DNA from: Bombardia bombarda
Taxonomy: Eukaryota > Ascomycota > Sordariomycetes > Sordariales > Lasiosphaeriaceae
NCBI GenBank assembly: GCA_030512295.1
Contig: JAULSR010000005.1
Span: 62,001-126,000, forward strand
Direction of reading: 5' to 3'
Length of the DNA: 64,000 nt
The stretch's first letter is position 1, and each line of letters begins with the position of its first letter. Made by a program: the position numbers and the translations under genes. The notes below the pieces were generated by a model. It was given only the letters and a program-made list of their open reading frames with translations. It did not search any database and was not told the origin of the DNA. Below, piece after piece: positions 20,668 to 30,299 of this stretch.

Positions 20668-22248
20668 TCACGATTGATCCTCACTATAGTCCAGTCCCGA
20701 ATTCGCGGGTTTGAATATCTCCTCACCTACAACATTATCCTCCAATGATTGTACTAGATAAGCACGTCCGTCCGGACTGCTGACGGGAAATGATAGGTCT
20801 GGTTGGTCCGACATGAAAGAGTCGTCTTGCCCTACGGGATGCTCGGCCAAGAATTTTTCCCAACCTACTGCATCTAGCAAGGGGAGCGGGTCCTGTTGCT
20901 CGAGGTCTGGCGGCAGCGCCCCGTGCATAACAGGAGAAAATAGTGGCTGCATAACAGAAGGAGGTGGTGGTGGTGGTGGTGGATTGTTGGCCAGGGCTTG
21001 TGCTCTTGAGTTTGCCGCCTGGATGACCTCGTCACGAAGTTGCTTGGCAATCTCCCTCGCGTTCCTGAATGCCGTGACTCCCTCGATGAAGTCACTGTGG
21101 GTGAGTAACTCGTAGGTTTTGAGTAGTGCCATGTGGTACTCGGGCTTGTTGTCAGCCTCTTGTGCCAGAACGAAGTGCTGAAACAGCTTCAGTGTGTGGT
21201 CGTCGGGGTGGTAGGTGGCACTATAGCAGTAAGCCTTCCTGTCCCAGAGCTCATCCCCTCCATGCCCCATCCATGCCCGCAGGCTGTGGATGGCGCGCGC
21301 CCCGTATGCCCCGGCCAGGGCGGCTTGCCGCTTGCCAACCCTTTGTGCCCCGTCCTGGCCCATGACGGTCAGGAAGAAGTTGGGGACGACAGGACGACGG
21401 TCCGCGCCTGACTTCAATGGTATAACCAGCTTGGACAGATCTTGTCTGATTCTGGCGTCGAGGTCTCGGTAACGGGCTCCATCGCAGAAGTGCGGCTGTG
21501 GAGTGACAGTCTTGTCGCCTGTTATCGGTTGCATGTCGGTAAATTCCACGTTGATCATATTGTAGAACCTTAGCCTGTTGGGGCCTTCTATGATAGGTAC
21601 CACCTTGTGTAAGACATCAACGTTCTTAAACGCGTCGTTGTTGGCGTCATCAAAGTCCTTGAAGGCGCTCTCGGGGTAGTTCAATTCCGACAGTGACTCT
21701 CTTCGTCTCGTCAGCCGCTCTCTGTCGTGTGCTGTTGGAACTGGGCCGCCAGTGAAAAAGACGTTGTGTTCCACGAGGTGCCTTTCGAAGTTGGCATCAT
21801 TCCAAGTCGACTTTCGAAACTTGGACTTGGGAGAAGCATTGGGTGTGGGATCTACCGATAGAGTCTGGCGGCGAAGGCGAGCAGCCATGGTGGGCGACCG
21901 TGACTGGGAATACTACATGTAGGAACGATTGATCAGCCGAGCTCTTCAGGTAGGGACCATGATGAGTATACAACCTACTGAACGGAGATGTGAAAGATCG
22001 GGGCCGCCGAGTCTAGCAAAGCGGATGACGGTGTCAGGTTTGACTGCCGGCTCCAAGATAGACTGGGGGAGCTTCAGGTTATTTCGACGGTCGAGTTCGC
22101 GTAATGCGCGACAGGAGATGTCGATCTTAGACAGGCCGTCCCAGAATGCAGGCGAGTAGTTGGGCAATGGTGAGGGTGGCCTCTTGACTTTCTTGTTGGG
22201 TGCGTTGTCGTGTGGACACGGCCTCTTTCGTTTTTTCACCTTCGCCAT
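20668..22248 (-). CDS. DUF7924-like protein, intact copy
   Basis: Predicted 504-residue protein in two exons (22248-21979, 21912-20668); the 66-bp intron starts gtaggt and ends atgtag, phase 0. The N-terminus is a basic cluster (KKRKRPC, NKKVKRPP) that could be a nuclear localisation signal. It is followed by FWDGLSK, ALRELDRRN and GGPDLSH, then after a variable linker by ESAFKDF, VVPNFFLT, GAYGARAIHSL, YSATYHPDD, EYHM and GVTAFRNAREIAKQ. I know this series of blocks from a large uncharacterised Pezizomycotina family, which I associate from memory with Pfam DUF7924. Members of that family usually read FFLEAK at the FFLT position, a pattern that recalls a PD-(D/E)XK nuclease; here both acidic and basic residues are missing (FFLTVM). 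The C-terminus is Pro-rich then acidic. Function unknown. It is transcribed divergently from the CK1-like kinase. Confidence 0.8.
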
Positions 22249-22801
22249 GGAATATTTAACGCTTTCGAGTGCCAGAGGAGGAGGGATGGGTGTCGGTCAA
22301 AAAAAAAAAAAAGTTGAGGGCCGTTCCAGGTCGCGCACGAAAGTCGGGCGCAGCATCCCCAGCGGCCCAGCCTGCTGCTGCGCTGCAAGATATTGGAGAA
22401 ATGGTTGGAGAATTGGCTGCCCGACGTCGAACGCGTCTTCAATTTGTGGTGTGGCCATGTTTGTCCAGACCAGAACGAACTGCATCCAGCACAGTGCGTG
22501 AGGCAGGAGGAGGGTGGTGGTGTGGGGGAGGTTGGTTGGGGAAGGCACAGCTGGGGCAGCGCGCTAACTGCACACCCCAAAGTTGCGACAGGAACTTGTC
22601 CCCCAATTGTTGTCCCCAATTGTTGTCCCCAATTGTTGTCCCCAATTGTTGTCCCCAATTGTTGTCCCCAATTGTTGTCCCCAATTGTTGTCCCCACCCG
22701 TCGCTGACTTCCCGTCACTCTAAGCTCCCACAAGCTCTCCCAGTAGACTTCCACTTAGGTGCATGGAAATCATCCTACTCCGCCACAGAACCATAAAAAA
22801 A
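22249..22801. promoter_or_regulatory. shared bidirectional promoter of the intact module
   Basis: This 553-bp gap separates the start codons of the DUF7924-like gene and the divergent kinase. It carries a 13-bp minisatellite (22601-22691) and a 14-nt A run at about 22300. A minus-strand frame from an ATG at 22458 reads MATPQIEDAFDVGQPILQ and onward for 54 codons into the T run; the same region is present but shifted in the left copy. This could be an upstream open reading frame or a lost 5' exon. Confidence 0.55.
22601..22691. repeat. 13-bp minisatellite, ccccaattgttgt x7
   Basis: Seven perfect copies of ccccaattgttgt, ending 110 bp before the kinase ATG. They occupy the place that the 15-bp array has in the left module, though the units are unrelated. 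Confidence 0.97.
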
Positions 22802-23822
22802 ATGAAGGTATTGTTGCCCGCCCGAACCTGCCTACAACTCGCCGTATTAACCTATCTTTTGCATATCTTAGGATCTGCTTGTCAACAACAGATATCGCGT
22901 TGAGCGCAAAATCGGCGAAGGCGGCTGCGGACTGGTTTACTCAGGTACCGACCTTCACACGAACAAGCCGGTTGCTATCAAGCTTTCGGAGGACTCGGCA
23001 GCCCAGTCGCTTCTCCAACGTGAAGCTGAAGTCTATGGGGCGCTGGCTGGTAGAGTGGGGATACCGCACGTCCGTTTGACTTCAGCATCCACATATTCTG
23101 TTTTGATCGAGGACCTTCTTGGCCCGTCGCTCGAGGATTTGTTCCGATACTGCGGCTGCAAGTTCACACTCAAGACCATCCTTATGATCGCCGACCAGGC
23201 CATCAATCGCATCAGCTATGTCCATTCCAGGGGATTCCTCCACCGCGACATCAAGCCAGAGAACTTCCTGATGGGCGTCGGCAGGCGGGGAAACGTACTG
23301 CACATTATTGATTTCGGCCTGTCCGTGGAGCGTGAAATGGTTGCGAATATGGAGCATCGTGGTAACCTCCCCTTCAATGGAACCTGCGAGTTTGCCACCA
23401 TCAGGAATCACAAGAGGAATGGACAGTCGTGGGCCGACGACTTGGAGGCATTAGGATACGTGCTCCTGTACTTTGCCCTTGGGTCACTGCCGTGGCAGGC
23501 CCTGACAGCGGACACAAATGAAGAGCTGGCAGTTCTGGTCGGGGAACAGAAGATGAGCCTATCTGGCGCCGCCCTCTGCGACGGCGTCCTCCCTAAAGAG
23601 TTTGCTACATACATCGACTACACTCGATCGCTGCCATTCAACGACAAACCAGACTATGCCTATCTTAGAAAGCTGCTCCGAGGCGCCTTCGATAGGGGGG
23701 GATTCAAGTACGACCACGTCTACGACTGGACAGAGAAGAGGTTTAACGAGCTTTATCCATCTCCAATACCAACGCCGCCCCCAAGGAGGAACCCGCAACG
23801 AGCCGCAAAGAAGGGAAGATAG
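22802..23822 (+). CDS. diverged casein-kinase-1-like protein kinase
   Basis: Predicted 318-residue kinase. Exon 1 (22802-22807) holds only ATGAAG; a 64-bp intron (gtattg to cttag) leads to exon 2 (22872-23822). The resulting start MKDLLVNNRYRVERKIGEG mirrors the start of Hrr25-type CK1 kinases, which supports this unusual model. Catalytic features are intact: glycine loop GEGGCG (residues 18-23), Lys39 in VAIK, HRDIKPEN with Asp128, and DFG with Asp149. CK1 hallmarks are LLGPSLEDLF, the GVGRRGN loop, LGYVLLYF, GSLPWQ and DKPDYAYLRKL. The segment after DFG (GTCEFATIRNH for the usual GTARYASIN) and the helix 1 region are strongly changed. There is only a short basic tail. It is paired head to head with the DUF7924-like gene, and a stub of a second copy lies 2.6 kb away. 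Substrate unknown. Confidence 0.9.
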
Positions 23823-24366
23823 AACCACCCCATCGACATTCTAGGATGAGGGTCTTGAGCCGCAATGAATTCTTCTCTGGCACCGCAGCCTGCTTTCAAT
23901 CACTGAGTCGGGCTCCCATCAGTATGTTGCAGTGACATGTCTTGCATGAAAGGGTGCCCAAGTAAGTGCAGGCGGCTACAGGTGAAGAGCAAGAGACCAT
24001 CAGGCTGTCCACCAACGTTCACTAGCCGCTCCGAAGATCATCGGGAGATATGAGGCATCCAACGGCAAAATGTGTTGAACTGCGCCGCATGAAGGTGAGA
24101 CAGGTGTTTTTTACGCACAGTGTTGTATGCTGGGCGAGCAGCAGGAGAACACAGGACCGACCGCTTCACTTTTCATCACACCGGTCAATTGGGGCTGCCC
24201 ACCATCACAAAATTGTTACAGAAAAAAAGCAAGCACACAACATCCGTAACCCATTCGTCGCCGCCTGAAAAAACCCGGCATGTCGCCCAGTGTGTGCAGG
24301 CCACCGTCTTACAACCTAGGTATTCAAACCAATGTTTAAGCGCCATTGACGAATCACACCCAGCTA

Positions 24367-24406
<40 letters not shown>

Positions 24407-25158
24407 TCGTAGAGCCTTCTTTGCTCTCATTCGTGGTTCGTTTCCATCGTTTTGTCGCGTGATTGACGCCTAGTTAGTTCAATCACAAAAATGTGAGACA
24501 CGCACTGCGCGATATGCTCGTCTGAAAAAAAAAAAAAATCTTCTCACACGAGCTAGCCGCCTGGCGCATGTCGTGTAACTCGATGCTCGAGATTTTCCGG
24601 CCATGGCACCAAAAAGTGCAGATTAAGGGACGGATGTCCGAGTGGCAATGCGATTTACGTACCTAGCTATGATACGCGTACGGTCCAATTGGCATGCGGA
24701 ATATCAGAGCTGCAAAGTACTAAGTCTACAGTATGTCATTGACCCACAGGGCTTGCGCGATCAGTCCGTTTTAGACGCTGAGCGTCAAGGTGTCCTGCGC
24801 CATACCATCGAGTACCTAGGTACCTAGGTAGTCACACGATGCCTCTAAATTTAAGCAAACACTGTCACATTGATTGAAACACGCTCGAATTGATCATGGA
24901 ATTGAATTGTTGCAACTGCTCTTTTAGAGGTCTATAGTTCATCGTCTATGTCTATCCCTTTAATTCTTTTTATAAGACTTACCTTTGATCGGTTTCAAGC
25001 CATATTAGTATTAATTACCATTACCATTATAGTGCTTGCCCCTTTTTCATTCACTCACCTGTAAGGAACTTGGGCGAAGCAAGATTGTGAAAAAAAAAAA
25101 AAGACAAAGGGAAAAAAAATAGGGCAGGTAAAGAACGTGAACAAAGACACACACAAAT
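23823..25158. other. 1.3-kb intergenic region
   Basis: This region lies between the 3' ends of the kinase and the RING-like gene. It contains a long AC dinucleotide repeat (listed), several A-runs (24525-24537, 25090-25101, 25112-25119) and no credible gene. Confidence 0.5.
24371..24404. repeat. (AC)17 microsatellite
   Basis: Seventeen perfect AC dinucleotides. Seen directly. Confidence 0.97.
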
Positions 25159-26070
25159 TCACCTGCCCGGCTTGAGAGCAGGCTGCCCCTCAGGCAAGTA
25201 AGGGAAGCACTCCTGCGTCTCAGTCAGACAATGCCCGGCATCAACCGAGTTGCCCTTGCACTGCCAGCAGTACCACCGGCGGAGATCACTGGCCTTGTGG
25301 TCGGTCCAGGCGCACTCCCAGGGCAGGAACTGCCTGCAGTCAGGCCACCCACACGCCCTGCGGTTTTCGAGCGGCGTAGAAGCCCAGCGCTCGCACAGCC
25401 AAAGCGTCCTGGCAACCGCCGGCCTCATGCACTGCATGAACTGGCCCAGGTTGGTTGGCTGTCCGCAGCAGGTGAAGCCAATCCGGGAGTCAATAGACGC
25501 CTTCAAAGCGCCCATCTGGTTGCGCACCTGCTTTGTAAAAGTCTCAGCAGCGTAGTAGTCGTCTGTGGGGCCATTGTCAGCGTACAGCAAGTCCTCAACA
25601 CACGCCATCTCGTCCAGGGTGGCGTTGATGCGCTCGGCATGGTACGCGACCAGCTTCGTGATGGTGTCTACATGGTCTTCGAGGCAGGGAAGACACAGGA
25701 CGTGCCCGCAGGGGAAGGCATGCAGCGAGCCAGAGAACCAAGCCCCTGAGCACATGCTGCACTGGTGGACTGTACCTGGCATAACGTTGGGGTGGTGGTG
25801 CGAGCCGCAGTGGCCGGGACCGCACTTGTCGATAGACGCCTGAAGACTGAGCACGGATGCTGGCGGAGGGAGTGGCGGATCCTCGTCGCCAGGGTCGCAA
25901 GGGATAAAGTCGGCCTCAATCTGTCTCTTCTTGGTAGGGCCCATAACAAGGGGTGGGGGAACCTGGGCGTTAGCAGCAGGCTGGGCAGGGACAGGGGGCT
26001 TGGGCAGGAGGCGCCGAAGGGGCCTTCCAGCCGCATAGGGCTGGCGTTGGTGCTTTGGGGATCGAGGCAT
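25159..26070 (-). CDS. RING-like zinc-finger protein
   Basis: Single-exon 303-residue protein starting at the ATG at 26070. The first 100 residues are basic, Pro-rich and probably disordered, with a possible nuclear signal (PTKKRQ). A RING-type core follows: Cys104-x2-Cys107-x13-Cys121-x-His123-x2-Cys126-x2-Cys129. The C-terminal half adds further paired cysteines (TCCG, CGWPDC, WYCWQC, GHC) that suggest one or two more zinc sites, as in RING proteins with companion zinc ribbons. Only part of a canonical eight-ligand RING can be traced, so E3 ubiquitin-ligase activity is possible rather than shown. It lies just beyond the duplicated DUF7924/kinase module. Confidence 0.75.
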   Translation of the reverse strand: MPRSPKHQRQPYAAGRPLRRLLPKPPVPAQPAANAQVPPPLVMGPTKKRQIEADFIPCDPGDEDPPLPPPASVLSLQASIDKCGPGHCGSHHHPNVMPGTVHQCSMCSGAWFSGSLHAFPCGHVLCLPCLEDHVDTITKLVAYHAERINATLDEMACVEDLLYADNGPTDDYYAAETFTKQVRNQMGALKASIDSRIGFTCCGQPTNLGQFMQCMRPAVARTLWLCERWASTPLENRRACGWPDCRQFLPWECAWTDHKASDLRRWYCWQCKGNSVDAGHCLTETQECFPYLPEGQPALKPGR

Positions 26071-26880
26071 GATGAAGTAGGTAGTCAGCGGATAAACTTT
26101 GAATAGGGAGATATTTTACCGTATTCAATCAGATAGATAGATGGTTACTGATTTGCGGTGTACAGATCTGAACTGTGTTGATGGCTGTGTTGATGGTTGA
26201 GTGGATGGCTGAATGGATGAGGAATGAATGGATAAGGAAGGAGCTGAGAGACGGGTTCGACAACATCCTTATATTTTCTATGGGACAAAGAGGAGACATT
26301 TATAGAGAGGTTTGAATCCCATTGTACAGAAAAACAAAGAAATATCATCAACCCGAGCTTCAAGACAATGTGATTCTCTTTTGTCCACCATCAATAGCCC
26401 ATTAATGCTTGACTTTGAAGGTTATTCAAAGACGTACTCGAAAGCCATTGTTGAACAACGGTCGGCCTCTTTTCTTCCGGTCGCATAGAAAATGAACGAT
26501 AGCCAATGAGACCTCTCAGGCAGAAAACCTCAAACAAGACCATAAAGAGAAAAACAAAGAAATGTTGTTGCAAGCACAGCTGCTGCATCACAGCTCGGCG
26601 TGCGGGTTCAGTCAGGGCCATCATCAAGCATCTCCTACATGTGAGTGAAACCATCGAGTGCACTGCACATGACTTTAACATTATTCCAGAGTCGAAAGCA
26701 CACGAGAAGATGTTGAATGACGTGAAACATCTACACCCCACGAGCACGGGGGTTTGTGATGCAGAGGCGATCTCGACAGTTCAAATTGAGTTGAATGTTC
26801 TCATCTATCAACGAAACATGCTGAAGTACAACGCTAATATATTCCCACCCAAATATCCATGCATGTATGTATCCAACCCT
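26071..26880. other. intergenic region upstream of the RING-like gene
   Basis: It holds the RING-like promoter and the 3' flank of the CYP505-type gene. A plus-strand open frame (26506-27045) runs into the antisense of the CYP505 coding region and shows no family pattern, so it is not annotated. A block of gatg-type short repeats lies at about 26180-26235. Confidence 0.5.
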
Positions 26881-29800
26881 CTAGTCAAAAACATCGGTAG
26901 CATACCTCTCATTCCTAATGCTCTCAAACCACTTGAGTGCATCCTCCTCCGTCGCCTCGCCCTCTGCACCCCCTTCACCCCTGACCTTTGCGTTTTTCCA
27001 CTCCATGGCCACCTTGACCACCACCTTCTTGACGCTCTCGCCTAGCTCCCTCGAGCCGCAAACATAGACCTTGGCGCCCTTATCCCAGAGGTTGGCCAGA
27101 TCTTCTCTGTCTTCCCACAATCTATCATCCACATGCTTGCATCCCTTGGCCTCGTCTACTCCCTCGGTGGCCCTGCTGTAGGCGCGTCTTACATCAACCG
27201 CGCCCAGCTCCTCCCACTTGTCCAGCTCCTCTCTATACAAGTCATCCTCTGCGGGGCTGCGGCACCCAAAGAACAACAGGCATTCTTCCAGCCTCTGGCC
27301 GGCCTCAATCATCTTGGCGCGCTCCTGGATAAACCCTCTGAATGGCGCGATACCGGCACCGGCGCCAATGCACACGATGGGCGTCTTGTCCGCCAGCTGT
27401 GGGAGGTGAAACGCCGTATGGCTGGGCCGCACGCTCACGTTAAGCTTGTCGCCTGGCTCGAGACTAGAAAGATACGAAGTGGCGACACCGATATGCTTGA
27501 CCGACGGGTTCGCGAGCGAAGGTGTCTCGAGAAGTGAGTACGAGAGCGTGACATGGGCTGGGTTCCATAGTGGGGAGGACGAGATGCTGTATTGGCGCAC
27601 GCGCATGGGCGGCAGCAGAGCGAGGAAGGAGCCGAATGGGAGGGAGACGGTGGGGTATGTCTCGAGCAGGTCGAGGACAGAGACTCGCTTGCGTGAAACC
27701 TCTGCCGTGTAGTTGGCGGAGGAGGCAAGACGCTTCAGGGACGACTTGGTGGCGTCGTCTTTGGCGGCTTCAGCAAGTGCGAGGATGGACTGACGATTTA
27801 TTAGTATTCGAGGCTGTAAAAGGGGAAACAAAAAAAAAGGGGGGGGGGGGGGGGGGGGGGGAGGCGACTCACCCTCTTGGTCGCCGGCTGCGCCAGCTCT
27901 ACATATGCGCCCAGCACATCGCTCACCGGCACGGGCACATTGACAGGCAGCGTGGTTGGTCTATCCGCACCAATCGTGACATTCGTGTCCCAGGCCAGCT
28001 GAAACCTCCTTAGCGCCCGGTTCACCGTCTCCTTAGGGTTCAGCGGCAGCACCGCCAGGTAGTCTCCCGCCTTGTACGAGAGGTCACTGGGCAGCTGGAT
28101 CTCGATGTGCTTCTTCATCGACGCAGCCCCAGGAGCCGTCAGCACTTCTGTGGCTATCACCACTGCCTCCTTCACATCCTGGCGGAGAGTGGACGACCGC
28201 GGGGTGGAGAACTGCACCGAGAGGGCAGAGGTCGAGGTGGCTTCGTTTTCGGTGCCCTCAAGGTCAGAAGTGCCGTACTTCTCCTCCACAGCAGGCCAAA
28301 ACACTTCGTCCTCCCACTGCTCAAAGTCGGTAAACATTTCGCCCTGGGCAGCGTCCGTCAGGCCCATGGGGCAAATGCGCGACCCTCCGCGGGCCGCGAC
28401 TGTCTCATTGATGAGCTTGGGAATGCGGTGGAAGGTGCTGGTCCAGTCACGGTGGCCGCAGCCAAAGACGGCATACGACACGTCATTGAGCTCGTCCGCC
28501 TTGAGCGATTCGACCCACCCGGTGAAAAGAGCGGCGTTGTCGGGCGGCTGGCCCTCGTACGAGGCCGTGATGAAGACGACGGGGCGATCTTTGGGGAGGT
28601 TCTGGTTTGCGGCGTCCAGGGAGTCGACGACGGTGGCTTGGAAGCCGTGCGAGGCGGCATCGCCGGCCAGGCGCTGGGCGATGGTCTCGCACGTGCCCGT
28701 GTTGGAGCCGTAGTAGATGTTGATGGGTTTTAGCCTCGAGACCTGGCTGGCGGTCCTGGAGTGGCCAGTTGATGCTGGCTTGGCCTTGGCGCCCTGGGTC
28801 GGGGTGGCGAGGCCGCCGGCAAGACGGTGTTCGAGCTCGGTGGGCGAGATGCCGCCCCTGAGTACGGCGCGCATATAAAAGTCCTTGGGCTTGAGAGTCA
28901 GCGTCTGCTTGTAGTGCAGGTTGTAGTTGGCATCGTCGGGCATGAAGTTGAAGTTTTGCAGCAGCATCATCATGACCAGGACGGCCTCCTGCCACGCAAA
29001 CGGGCGGCCGATGCAGCCGCGCATGCCATTGCCAAAGGGCTTCCAGCAGTCGGGGTGCTCGCGGCTCCGGCGCTCAAAGTTCTCGTCCAGCATGCGCTCG
29101 GGCACAAACTCGTTGGCGTCGTCGCCGTAGACGGCCGGGTCGAGGTGGGCCTTGGCAAGCAGCAGCAGGATGGACTGGCCCTTCTTGACGGCGTACTTGC
29201 CTCCCAGCACATCGTCGTTCTTGGCCTGCATGCCAATGATGGGGATGGTGGGGTTGAGGCGCAGGGTCTCGCGGAGGATGGCCGAGATGTAGGGCACCTT
29301 CTTTATGTGCTCGACCGTGATGGGGCCGGTGCCGACCACGTCGTCAACCTCTTGCTGGGCTCGGCGGTAGGCCTCGGGGTGGCGAATGAGCTGGTAGAAG
29401 GCGAAGCTCAGAAGACCCGACGTGGTCTCGTGGCCAGCGATGAGGAAGGTAATGAGGTTGTCGATGATGCTGTCGTCGGTCAGCTTTGCGCCCGTCTTGG
29501 GGTCGACGCCGTCCATCATGGCCGAAAGCAGATCGCGGCGCTCGGTGGGCTTGCCCTTGCGGGAGTTGAGCACGTCCTGGGCCGTCTTGCGCAGGATGGC
29601 GATGTCTTCCTCGTACTTGCGGTCGGCGGCACGGTGGAAGAAGGAGGTGTAGGGCGGGCGGCGGGCACGCGAGTCCGACTCGACCAGGAAGTCGCCCATG
29701 GCGTCGATGAAGGGGTGCATGTCGTCGTGGTAGTACGAGTTGAAGCGGAAGTTCATGGAGCACAGGGCCAGGGTGTCGAGGGCCAGGCGGGTGAAGTCGT

Positions 29801-30299
29801 CCGTCACCATGATGGGCTTGGTCGGGCCGTGGCGCGCCCACTTGAGCGAGAGCTGGCTGGCGATCTCGTGCATCTCGTCGAACATTCCCTGGATCGACAT
29901 GGGCCCGAAGGCGGGCATCAGCACGCGATGGGCGATGCCCCAGTTGGGCTCGCCATTGATGGCAGTGAAGAGGCCGTCATGCACGCCGTTGCGGACCTGC
30001 ATGAGTGGCCCCGATACGTTCTTTTCGAAGCGCTTCTCATCGCACATCTCGTGCACGAGGGCGATGCTGTTCTGTTTCTCGAATTAGACAAAACTGTCCG
30101 AGCTATTTCTTTGTGATGGGACATGGAATCATACCACAGAGACAATGTCGCGGCCGACAATCTTTAGCCTCATGATCTCGCCATACTGGTTCGCCCAGTT
30201 GAGAAATGTGGTGATGGGCACCTCGGGGTTGATGTCGAGGGCGACGCCCAAGACGGGCAGGCCCCGCGGCTCTGGGATGGGCACCAGCTCTTCCGACAT
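26881..30299 (-). CDS. bifunctional P450:NADPH-P450 reductase (CYP505 type)
   Basis: Predicted 1090-residue self-sufficient fatty-acid hydroxylase in three exons (30299-30135, 30071-27873, 27789-26881). The heme domain shows I-helix AGHETTSG, ExxR (ETLR) and the loop FGNGMRGCIG with predicted ligand Cys408. A linker leads to the FMN domain (YYGSNTGTCETIAQ) and then the FAD/NADPH domain (RQYSISSSP, GAGAGIAPFRGF, YVCGSRELG). Order and length match P450foxy/CYP505 and bacterial CYP102. These enzymes hydroxylate fatty acids at subterminal carbons with NADPH and O2; they are not membrane-anchored, and no anchor is seen here. The second intron holds a 23-nt G run just inside its donor and a good branch site (tactaat) before its acceptor. 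The acceptor chosen gives KRSILALAEA, as in relatives; an earlier one would add nine residues. Confidence 0.95.

Noticed and set aside
26506..27045. 179-codon plus-strand frame
   Set aside because: Its second half is antisense to the last exon of the CYP505-type gene and its first half is low in recognisable structure.
28827..30116. 429-codon plus-strand frame
   Set aside because: It is the antisense shadow of the CYP505 heme domain; long antisense frames arise from GC-rich third positions.
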